Below the pieces are notes generated by a model that saw nothing but the letters and a program-made list of their open reading frames with translations, had not been told where the DNA came from and searched no databases. A DNA stretch of 12,508 bases, taken from contig CAZVXF010000032.1 of the NCBI GenBank assembly GCA_964630875.1, forward strand, positions 1-12,508, given 5' to 3'. The stretch comes from DAIDHZ01 sp035480255. Its GTDB lineage: Bacteria > Chlamydiota > Chlamydiia > Chlamydiales > SM23-39. Both the position numbers and the translations under genes were made by a program. This document shows, piece after piece, positions 1 to 6,476 of this stretch. Each line of letters opens with the position of its first letter. Positions within the stretch are counted from its first letter, which is position 1.

Positions 1-76
1 CACAAAAATTTGCGCTGCTTTCTTGTTAAATTTATGACTTTATTTTTTGCGTTTGATATTACCCTTGCAAAAAGAC

Positions 77-105
77 TTGAAAATAGGCCAAAATAATTCT
101 AAAAA
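77..105 (+). promoter_or_regulatory. Weak candidate promoter for the carboxypeptidase gene
   Basis: TTGAAA (77-82), a 17-nt spacer and TAAAAA (100-105) form a sigma70-like arrangement about 40 nt ahead of the start codon. The -10 box matches only four of six consensus positions in a very AT-rich stretch, so chance matches are likely. Nothing else is recognisable in the first 144 bases: no RNA gene and no open frame entering from the left edge. Confidence 0.22.
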
Positions 106-144
106 TCGGCGAAAAATTTTACTTAGGCAGGTTATATCTCCTGG

Positions 145-1296
145 ATGAAATATCTATTTTTTCTTTGGACTTTTTCTCTATTTAGCCAGCTCCAAGTCGA
201 TGTGTCTGCAAGAAGTGCGATTTTGATGAACGCAAATACAGGCGCAATTCTTTATGAGAAAAATGCTCATTCTCGACAATATCCTGCAAGCATTACGAAA
301 ATCGCAACGGCGCTTTATGCATTAGAAGAAAAACAGCCCGATCTTGATAAAATCGTCAATATTTCCTCAGAAGTTGTTCGTTTAAAACCAGCAAAGGGAA
401 AAGAAAACGTTCCTTCGCATTGGAATGAAATTGATGGTACTTCTATGAAGTTGATGAAAGGGGAAATGCTACCCTTTGATTCTCTTTTTTATGGAATGAT
501 GCGCATTTCAGGAAACGATGCTGCCAATGCAATTGCTGAAAATCTCTCCCCATCGATTCCCCATTTTGTGGATGAACTCAATCAATATCTAGCGCGCATT
601 GGTTGCAGAAATACAAATTTTTGCAATCCGCACGGTTTGCATCACGAAGATCATTATACAACAGCATATGATATGTGCCTCATCACACAAAAGGCATTAC
701 AAAACCAAAAATTTCGACACATTGTCTCGAATGATTTTTATCAAAAGCCTGCTACGAACAAACAAGCAAAAGCAGAACTGCAACAAAAGAATGCACTTGT
801 AAGAGAAGGGAAATACTTTTACCCCAAGGCACTTGGCGTAAAAACAGGTTACCATTCAAGTGCAAAATACACTCTAGTTGGTGCGGCAGAACATCATGGG
901 CGCGAGCTGATTGCAGTGATCCTTGGTTGTGAAACGCGGGATGATCGATATAAAGATGCAATTCGCCTCTTTGATGCAGCTTTTGCTGAAGTTGAAGAGG
1001 CTCGAGTCTTTTTCAAAAATGGGCAAACTTTTCATCACATCGCAGAGGGAGCTAAAACACCCCTTGTAGCAGTCTTGCAGTCCGATCTTTCTTTGACCTA
1101 TTTCCCCTCCGAAGAGCCACAATGCAAAGCATTTGTTCATTGGGACAAAACTGCCTTGCCAATTCGTAAGGGACAAAAAGTAGGATCCGTCAGAATCACA
1201 GATATCGCAGGAAATGTTTTACAGAAGGGCGAGTTAGTCGCAAAAGATGAAGTAAAACCAACATTTAGTCATATCGTAAAAAATCTATTTAAGTAG
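145..1296 (+). CDS. dacF: D-alanyl-D-alanine carboxypeptidase (PBP5/6 type, peptidase S11)
   Basis: Predicted penicillin-binding protein that removes the terminal D-Ala from peptidoglycan stem peptides, acting outside the inner membrane. All three active-site motifs of the S11 family are present: SITK at residues 49-52 (nucleophile Ser49, Lys52), SGN at 122-124 and KTG at 233-235. The N-terminus has a hydrophobic stretch (about 3-14) that fits a signal peptide, possibly cut after VSA at 20-22. Residues from about 270 form the region of the usual PBP5 C-terminal beta domain, and the last 15 residues could be the amphipathic membrane anchor of this family. At 383 aa the length is normal. The start is the first ATG after an in-frame TAG at 124-126; the only SD-like sequence (AGGCAGG, 125-131) lies rather far upstream. 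The function class is secure; the symbol follows chlamydial usage and is less certain. Confidence 0.93.
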   Translation: MKYLFFLWTFSLFSQLQVDVSARSAILMNANTGAILYEKNAHSRQYPASITKIATALYALEEKQPDLDKIVNISSEVVRLKPAKGKENVPSHWNEIDGTSMKLMKGEMLPFDSLFYGMMRISGNDAANAIAENLSPSIPHFVDELNQYLARIGCRNTNFCNPHGLHHEDHYTTAYDMCLITQKALQNQKFRHIVSNDFYQKPATNKQAKAELQQKNALVREGKYFYPKALGVKTGYHSSAKYTLVGAAEHHGRELIAVILGCETRDDRYKDAIRLFDAAFAEVEEARVFFKNGQTFHHIAEGAKTPLVAVLQSDLSLTYFPSEEPQCKAFVHWDKTALPIRKGQKVGSVRITDIAGNVLQKGELVAKDEVKPTFSHIVKNLFK

Positions 1297-1398
1297 ACGA
1301 TCTTTCTTGAAGTTTCCCATCTTATCCTGATTGAATCATTTTATTTATTGCTTTGCTTCCAAAAAAATAATCTAACTATACCCAAACAAGTTCAAAAA

Positions 1399-1433
1399 TC
1401 GGTTTTTAAGCTGCGCGAAAGCTACCGAATTTT
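1399..1433 (+). terminator. Imperfect hairpin with short T run, possible terminator
   Basis: In the gap after the carboxypeptidase gene, TCGGT (1399-1403) pairs with ACCGA (1424-1428) and AGCT (1409-1412) with AGCT (1420-1423). There is a 5-nt bulge on the left side and a 7-nt loop (1413-1419). TTTT follows at 1430-1433, and an A run precedes the stem, so it could work in either direction. It lies about 100 nt beyond the stop codon and about 85 nt before the exporter operon. It could therefore instead sit in the operon's leader: a weak TTGCTT (1353-1358), 18-nt, TATACC (1377-1382) promoter lies upstream of it. The rest of the 1297-1515 gap shows nothing I recognise. Confidence 0.3.
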
Positions 1434-1515
1434 AACGATCACAAGTGCCTTAATATAGGTTCAGATCTATTTTTTGTTAGTTTTGCAATTCCTATTTTTT
1501 ATATATGCAGAATTA

Positions 1516-2478
1516 ATGACGAATCGATATTTTTTACCAACGCTTGCAGTGATTGGAGCAATCCTTGCTTTAGTCGTTGTTTTTTGGAGTCAAAGAACGC
1601 TGCCACCTGCGCCTATCCTTTTTCCTCCTCCGCATTCGCCATATCCGCATTTTATTGCAGGGGCTGGGATTATCGAATCATCCTCACAAAATATCTCGAT
1701 TGGAACCCCATTCAACGAAATTATCGATAAAATTTTTGTAACGGAAGGAAATTTTGTTAAGAAGGGCGATCCGATTCTCCAGCTCGATTTACGTGCATTT
1801 GAAGCCAAGTTGAAGGAAGCAGAAGCTTCTTTGCAATTGGCAAAAGTGACGCAGGAAAATTTATGCAAACAGTTTTCTTTTTATGAGCGGCTGAAAGATC
1901 GAAGGGCTGTCAGTGAAGAGGCCTATTCCAATGCGCAATATGCCTGTTTGCAAGCAAAAGAAAATGTCGCTGTCGCGGAGCAGACAGTTCTTGAAGCAAA
2001 GGTGAACATTGAACGTTCGACGATTCGAGCCCCCATAGATGGCCAGATTTTGCAGGTCAATAGTCATGTTGGGGAAATTGCTCCGATCATTCCCTTTATT
2101 TCAAATCAATCGACTTGGTTAACAGCTGCCAATGGAACGCTTGTTTTAATGGGTGCAGTGGATCCAATGCAAGTGCGCATTGACATTGATGAAGATGATG
2201 CATGGCGCTACAGCCAAGGTTCTCGCGCGATGGCTTTTGTAAGGGGAAATAGCACGATTCGTTTTCCACTCAAGTTTTTGAGAGTAGAGCCATATGTGAT
2301 TCCAAAAAGTTCGTTTACAGGTATGACAACAGAGAGGGTCGATACGAGAGTTCTTCAAGTTTTATATCAATTCAAAAGAGGGGATTTGCCGGTCTATCCA
2401 GGACAGATTTTGGATATTTTTATTGAATCTGAACCGATTGAAAATTTTGTACGTTATGAACCGTCTCATACTCGTTAG
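1516..2478 (+). CDS. Periplasmic adaptor / membrane fusion protein of an ABC exporter (HlyD family, DevB-like)
   Basis: Predicted adaptor that links the inner-membrane ABC transporter encoded downstream to the outer-membrane channel of the same operon. Numbering from ATG 1516 (320 aa): a single membrane anchor at about 6-24, then a proline-rich stretch (30-44). The first half of a lipoyl-like domain is at about 47-91, ending in the typical VKKGDPILQLD at 81-91. An alanine/glutamate-rich coiled-coil hairpin spans about 92-168, the second lipoyl half begins at STIRAPIDGQI (168-178), and a beta-barrel region follows to the end. At the hairpin tip Leu126 and Ser133 line up with two of the three residues of the AcrA 'RLS' docking motif; the Arg position is Phe122. 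An in-frame TTG at 1474 would add 14 residues, but ATG 1516 puts the anchor directly at the N-terminus and is preferred. The 3' end overlaps the next gene by 23 nt. The specific cargo cannot be read from sequence. Confidence 0.88.
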   Translation: MTNRYFLPTLAVIGAILALVVVFWSQRTLPPAPILFPPPHSPYPHFIAGAGIIESSSQNISIGTPFNEIIDKIFVTEGNFVKKGDPILQLDLRAFEAKLKEAEASLQLAKVTQENLCKQFSFYERLKDRRAVSEEAYSNAQYACLQAKENVAVAEQTVLEAKVNIERSTIRAPIDGQILQVNSHVGEIAPIIPFISNQSTWLTAANGTLVLMGAVDPMQVRIDIDEDDAWRYSQGSRAMAFVRGNSTIRFPLKFLRVEPYVIPKSSFTGMTTERVDTRVLQVLYQFKRGDLPVYPGQILDIFIESEPIENFVRYEPSHTR

Positions 2479-3934
2479 CCTTTTTTTTATGGCCGGTTGC
2501 ATGGTCGGTCCAAATTACAGGCCCCCTGTTCAAGTCATGCCCTCCAATTTTAATGAAGATGAATGCAAAGATACAGAGTGCATTCGAGACGAAGATTTAG
2601 CGATTTGGTGGGAGAGATTTGATGATGCCTTTTTAAATTGCTTAATTGCAGAAGGACTCGAAAAAAACTTCGATTACAACATCGCTTTAGAAAAAGTGAT
2701 TCAAGCTAGAGCTGCCTTTTGGGTGGAAGTGACAAATGCTTTGCCTGAAATCGATGTGGAAGCAGAAGTGGCAAGATCAAAGACGAGTCAAACGCTGACA
2801 AGCACTTCGGCTCTTGCTGCTGCAAGTGCCGCGGTTCCAGGAGCTACGACGCGGACGAGAATTTCTCCGATACAAAATTTTTTCCAAGCAGGTATTGATG
2901 CGATTTGGCAAATCGATATTTTTGGGGGCTTGAGAAGATCTGCTCGCGCTTCCTACGATCTTTGGGAAGCATCGATATGGGATGCACGTGGCGTTCGAAT
3001 CACAATGATCAGTGATATTGCCTCAATTTATTCAACAATACGAGCTCTGCAACAAAGTCTTGACCTTGCAAAACTAAAAGTTGAAATCGATCAAGAGAAC
3101 TATCATCTTGCTAGCGTGAGATTTGAGGCCGGCATAGCCAATGAACAACAGCTACAACAAGAAAAAGCCTTGCTGGATACTGACCTTGCAGCTCAATATT
3201 CTTTGGAAACAAGTCTTAAACAAGCGATCTATTCACTCGGAATTTTAGTTGGAAGAGAGCCAGAAACAATTCTTTGCCAATTCCAAGAAAAAGGAGAGAT
3301 TCCAAAAGCCATTGGAAAAGTGCCGAGTAGTTTGCCAGCAGATTTATTGCGAAGACGACCTGATATTCGAAGTGCGGAACGACATATCGCTGCAGCAACA
3401 GAACAAATCGGAGTTGCGATTGCAGATCTTTTCCCAAAATTCTCTTTAGTTGGGTCAAGCGCTTCATTTGCTGCAAATCCACTGCAAGGAGCCAACTATG
3501 GCTATTCGAGTAATAGCTTTAAAAAGTGGTTTGATTCAGCAAGCAAAATTTGGGGCTTAGGCATTCTTACACAGATGCCTGTCTTTGATTTTGGGAAACG
3601 TATTGCTGTGATCAAAGAGCAATATTCTATCGAACATCAAGCATTTTTTATCTATGAAAAAGCGGTCATTAACGCGCTTCAAGAGGTAGAACAAGATTTC
3701 ACTGCCTACTTCAACGAAGAGAAAAGAGTGAAAAGTTTGCAAGATCAAGTAGACTCAAGTTACAGAGTCTATGAATTGACAGACGATCTTTATCAGGCAG
3801 GTTTAGCCAGTTACTCTCAATTCTTACAAGCAAAAGAATCGTGGATTGATGCCTATTCAACCTTGATCACAAGCCAAAAAACTTTATCGAACAATCTCAT
3901 CGCTCTCTATAAAGCCTTAGGCGGTGGTTGGTAA
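2456..3934 (+). CDS. Outer-membrane factor lipoprotein (TolC/OprM-like, NodT family)
   Basis: Predicted outer-membrane exit channel: a trimeric beta-barrel/alpha-barrel protein that completes the tripartite pump with the adaptor, permease and ATPase encoded around it. From ATG 2456 (492 aa) a short lipoprotein signal ends in MAGC with Cys15. The following CMVGPNYRPP (15-24) is the hallmark N-terminus of NodT-type efflux lipoproteins. Two OEP repeats follow, at about 55-255 and 275-490. The second opens with the family signature LPADLLRRRPD (293-303) and then AIADLFPKFSL. The length is normal for the family. In-frame TTG codons from 2423 exist, but only ATG 2456 gives a proper signal peptide. 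The start lies inside the adaptor gene, and the TAA stop overlaps the permease ATG as TAATG, which suggests translational coupling. Having the channel gene inside the ABC operon strongly suggests a dedicated partner. Confidence 0.94.
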   Translation: MNRLILVSLFFMAGCMVGPNYRPPVQVMPSNFNEDECKDTECIRDEDLAIWWERFDDAFLNCLIAEGLEKNFDYNIALEKVIQARAAFWVEVTNALPEIDVEAEVARSKTSQTLTSTSALAAASAAVPGATTRTRISPIQNFFQAGIDAIWQIDIFGGLRRSARASYDLWEASIWDARGVRITMISDIASIYSTIRALQQSLDLAKLKVEIDQENYHLASVRFEAGIANEQQLQQEKALLDTDLAAQYSLETSLKQAIYSLGILVGREPETILCQFQEKGEIPKAIGKVPSSLPADLLRRRPDIRSAERHIAAATEQIGVAIADLFPKFSLVGSSASFAANPLQGANYGYSSNSFKKWFDSASKIWGLGILTQMPVFDFGKRIAVIKEQYSIEHQAFFIYEKAVINALQEVEQDFTAYFNEEKRVKSLQDQVDSSYRVYELTDDLYQAGLASYSQFLQAKESWIDAYSTLITSQKTLSNNLIALYKALGGGW

Positions 3935-5094
3935 TGTACTGGTACGCCCTAAAAATGCTTTTCGGGGATCGTGCAAAATATATCGGCATTGTACTGGGTT
4001 TAAGTTTTGCATCCTTCATCATTTCACAGCAATCCGCGATTATGGTGGGTATATTAAAAAGAACGTATGGGTTTGTGACAGACACTTCGCAGCCGACAAT
4101 TTGGGTATGCGATCCAAAAGTGCAATACATTGATGATATTAAGCCTCTCAAAGACACCGATCTTTATCGCGTTCGAAGTGTGAGCGGAGTTTCTTGGGCA
4201 GTCCCTCTTTTTAAAGGAATGATCGCCTCTCGTTTAAAAAATGGTACATTTCAAACCTGTGTTTTTCTGGGTATTGACGATGCGACTTTAATCGGAGGAC
4301 CGCCCGTTATGTTAGATGGGAAAATAACCGATTTGCGCCTTGAGGATGCAGTGATTGTCAATCGGGTTGGCGCTAAAGATAAATTAGCGTCACCTGGTAA
4401 AAAAGGAGCAAAAGAAAGAGTTCCTCTAAAAGTGGGAGATACGATGGAGCTCAATGACCATAGAGCTTATGTTGTTGGCATTTGTGACGTTTCTAGAACT
4501 CTACAATCTCAGCCTGTTGTTTACACAACGTATGATCGAGCAACCACTTTCGTTCCAGGTCAGAGAAAATTGCTCTCCTTCATTATTGCACAAGCAGATC
4601 CAGGAATAACACCTGAAGAAGCGTGTCAAAGAATCCGTTCACAAACAGGTCTTGCTGCCTATACCCCCAAACAATTAAAAAATTTAACTCTGAAGTATTA
4701 CGCAATATATACAGGCATTGTTGTAAATTTTGGAATTGCAATCATTTTAGGTTTTTTCATTGGGATCGCTATTGCTGGGCAAACTCTCTATAATTTTACC
4801 ATCGATAATTTACCGCTCTTTGGTGTTTTCAAAGCGATGGGAGCAAATAATAAACTCCTTGTAAAAATGGTTCTTTTGCAAGCCCTTGTCGTCAGTGGAA
4901 TTGGTTGGGGAATTGGAATTGGTGCGACAGCACTTTTTGGTTTTCTAACTCGGAAAACAGAGCTTTCTTTTAGTCTCCCATTGTATTTATATCTCTTCAG
5001 CGGCATATCCATTCTTATGATCAGTCTACTTGCAGCTCTTTTCAGTGTCCGTAAAGTGATCAAATTAGACCCAGCCATCGTATTTAAGAGCTAA
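3934..5094 (+). CDS. ABC exporter permease, FtsX/MacB-like fold (DevC-like)
   Basis: Predicted inner-membrane permease of the exporter. From ATG 3934 (386 aa) it has four likely membrane helices in the FtsX/MacB layout: one near the N-terminus (about 15-38), a large periplasmic domain (about 40-250), then three C-terminal helices (about 259-283, 311-337, 350-371). FtsX-family landmarks are LFGVFKAMGANNKLL (295-309), the usual NBD-coupling loop, and the closing VIKLDPAIVF (375-384). The start overlaps the preceding TAA as TAATG, and GGCGGTGG at 3920-3927 supplies a Shine-Dalgarno-like sequence. The stop again overlaps the ATPase ATG by one base. LolC/E-type lipoprotein permeases share this topology, but the linked adaptor and outer-membrane channel point to MacB/DevC-type export instead. 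The substrate is unknown; lipids, peptides or siderophore-like molecules are all possible in this class. Confidence 0.92.
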   Translation: MYWYALKMLFGDRAKYIGIVLGLSFASFIISQQSAIMVGILKRTYGFVTDTSQPTIWVCDPKVQYIDDIKPLKDTDLYRVRSVSGVSWAVPLFKGMIASRLKNGTFQTCVFLGIDDATLIGGPPVMLDGKITDLRLEDAVIVNRVGAKDKLASPGKKGAKERVPLKVGDTMELNDHRAYVVGICDVSRTLQSQPVVYTTYDRATTFVPGQRKLLSFIIAQADPGITPEEACQRIRSQTGLAAYTPKQLKNLTLKYYAIYTGIVVNFGIAIILGFFIGIAIAGQTLYNFTIDNLPLFGVFKAMGANNKLLVKMVLLQALVVSGIGWGIGIGATALFGFLTRKTELSFSLPLYLYLFSGISILMISLLAALFSVRKVIKLDPAIVFKS

Positions 5095-5798
5095 TGGAAC
5101 CGGTTGTCATTTGTAGAAATATTACTAAAACCTTCGGCGTTGGATCTACGAAAGTGGATGCACTTCGCGGAGTGAATCTTGAGATTGGCCAAGGAGAACT
5201 TCGTCTACTCATGGGTCCCTCTGGCTCCGGAAAGACCACTCTCCTTTCGGTCATCGCAGGGATCTTAACCCCAACAACCGGTGCATGCACTGTACTCAAT
5301 ACGAATATCGAGGCTCTCTCAGATGAAGAACTCACTCACTTCCGAGCAAAAAACATCGGGTTCGTCTTTCAAACATTCAACCTTATCCCAAGTCTTACCT
5401 GCGAAGAGAATATCTCTATTCCACTGATTATCAATGGGGAGGAAAATACCAAAGCCATGCAAAAATCAAAAGAAATGATGGTTGAGCTTGGGCTTACAGA
5501 TAAAATCGGTGTCTTGCCAACTTTGCTTTCAGGTGGTCAGCAACAAAGAGTCGCAATCGGTAGAGCGCTGATTCATGATCCGCCTCTGATTGTATGTGAT
5601 GAACCAACAAGTTTTCTGGATCACGAAACAGGCCACAGGATTATGACTCTTTTGCGCTCGCGATTGAAGAAGAATAAAAATACGATTCTTGTAGTGACTC
5701 ATGATCCGCGCATTATCCCTTTTGCGGATAAGATCAATCAATTAGAGGATGGAAAGATCATCAAAGGGAAGATCAAGTCGACGGCTTTTGTGAAATAG
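5094..5798 (+). CDS. ABC transporter ATP-binding protein (LolD/MacB/DevA type)
   Basis: Predicted cytoplasmic ATPase that powers the exporter as a dimer with the permease. All nucleotide-binding motifs are intact over 234 aa: Walker A GPSGSGKTT (41-49, Lys47), Q-loop Gln93 in FVFQTFNLIP, signature LSGGQ (145-149), Walker B LIVCDE (165-170) with catalytic Glu170, D-loop SFLD (173-176; SALD is more usual) and switch His203 in VVTHDPR. The size and the NLIPSLT stretch after the Q-loop are typical of the LolD/MacB branch. Translation starts in the TAATG overlap with the permease stop. The last 26 nt overlap, in convergent orientation, the end of the minus-strand unknown gene, and no terminator hairpin is evident after the stop. 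Function class is very secure; the assignment to this exporter rests on operon position. Confidence 0.96.
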   Translation: MEPVVICRNITKTFGVGSTKVDALRGVNLEIGQGELRLLMGPSGSGKTTLLSVIAGILTPTTGACTVLNTNIEALSDEELTHFRAKNIGFVFQTFNLIPSLTCEENISIPLIINGEENTKAMQKSKEMMVELGLTDKIGVLPTLLSGGQQQRVAIGRALIHDPPLIVCDEPTSFLDHETGHRIMTLLRSRLKKNKNTILVVTHDPRIIPFADKINQLEDGKIIKGKIKSTAFVK

Positions 5799-6441
5799 AC
5801 TTGCTTGCTTTTTCAAGGCATGTCTTATATTGCTCTCCATGCCATACAGCTTTTGCGGGATCGCGCGCAAAAGTTTCCTGCACAATCTCTTGGAATTTTT
5901 TTAGATCTGTGATGCCTTCTTCGCAGTTTTCTTTCTCCAGTTGTTGAAATACATATGCATCTTGTTGTTCACGGATCACCTTTTGAGCCTCATGCCATTT
6001 ATTCATTTCTGCAAAGGAGCTCTGGTCCTTTTTTTGACCTAAAAGATCCAGGGTTCCCTCTTTTAATTGTTTCATCGTCGCAATGCGTCCAACCCACTTT
6101 TCTATATCGGCAAAACTCCAGCTCTTTTTTTCGATGCATTTTTTCATCCAACTATCGATATACACTTGTCTTTCAGGATTACGTTTGCTCAATTCTGAGA
6201 TTTGCTTTTTAAAGGACTCCTCGGATTCAAAATCTGGACAATTGCCATTTTCTAGCTTATCCATCAACCATTTGTCGTGATTGATGGTTTCCATCTCTTT
6301 ACATTTTGATTGGCACTCATCAAGCAATTTTCTAAGATGAGCTACTTTTTCTTCTAATTCTTTTTCTTTATGACCACCTTTCCAGAAACATAAAATGGAT
6401 GGCAAAGCATATGCAACAGCTACTGCAGGGTCTATAATCAT
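5773..6441 (-). CDS. Uncharacterised protein with N-terminal hydrophobic segment and duplicated cysteine-containing module
   Basis: I do not recognise the family. From ATG 6441 (222 aa) it begins with a hydrophobic stretch (1-20, ending LCFW) that could be a signal anchor. A charged helical, probably coiled-coil region follows (about 24-53), and then two copies of one module. Copy 1 (about 56-105) carries LE..NC (Cys68), Phe77, R-N-P (87-89) and CIEK (Cys102). Copy 2 (about 161-211) carries LE..NC (Cys173), Phe183, R-D-P (193-195) and CLEK (Cys208). Between them lie two related short blocks, SFADIEKW (109-116) and SFAEMNKW (142-149). The frame extends upstream to a TTG at 6468, but ATG 6441 has a GGAG (minus strand, 6454-6451) nine bases ahead and is preferred. 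It lies 35 nt after secA on the same strand and is probably co-transcribed with it. The clean internal duplication argues that it is a real gene. Function unknown. Confidence 0.75.
   Translation of the reverse strand: MIIDPAVAVAYALPSILCFWKGGHKEKELEEKVAHLRKLLDECQSKCKEMETINHDKWLMDKLENGNCPDFESEESFKKQISELSKRNPERQVYIDSWMKKCIEKKSWSFADIEKWVGRIATMKQLKEGTLDLLGQKKDQSSFAEMNKWHEAQKVIREQQDAYVFQQLEKENCEEGITDLKKFQEIVQETFARDPAKAVWHGEQYKTCLEKASKSISQKPST
5809..6276 (-). repeat. Internal duplication within the unknown gene downstream of secA
   Basis: The encoded modules occupy 6276-6127 (copy 1) and 5961-5809 (copy 2). They share ordered residues with nearly identical spacing: NC to Phe is 9 or 10 residues, Phe to Arg 10, Pro to Cys 13. 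The similarity is at protein level only, so the duplication is old. The SFA(D/E)..KW blocks lie between the two copies. Confidence 0.65.
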
Positions 6442-6476
6442 TTTGTAGATCTCCGATTCATTTGCCAAATCACATA

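Noticed and set aside
1474..1515. TTG-initiated N-terminal extension of the adaptor
   Set aside because: It would put 14 extra residues ahead of the membrane anchor, without a convincing ribosome-binding site; ATG 1516 gives the expected N-terminus.
2423..2455. TTG-initiated extension of the outer-membrane factor
   Set aside because: The extension precedes a standard lipoprotein signal beginning at ATG 2456 and lies deeper inside the adaptor gene.
3216..3495. Antisense open frames inside the outer-membrane factor gene
   Set aside because: They have no ribosome-binding sites or recognisable protein features and lie opposite a clearly conserved coding sequence.
3934..5798. Permease plus ATPase as LolC/E-LolD lipoprotein release system
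   Set aside because: Topology and ATPase would fit, but the adaptor and outer-membrane channel genes in the same overlapping operon point to an exporter.
5799..5830. Possible terminator after the ATPase gene (GCTTG, T run, CAAGGC)
   Set aside because: The stem is only about 5 bp and the T run is in the loop rather than after it; it also lies within the opposing gene.
5773..6441. Unknown protein as a chlamydial inclusion-membrane (Inc) protein
   Set aside because: Inc proteins have a long bilobed hydrophobic domain; only one segment of about 20 residues at the N-terminus is seen here.
6442..6468. TTG start nine codons upstream in the unknown gene
   Set aside because: It has no clear Shine-Dalgarno, while ATG 6441 has GGAG at 9 nt. 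It cannot be excluded entirely.
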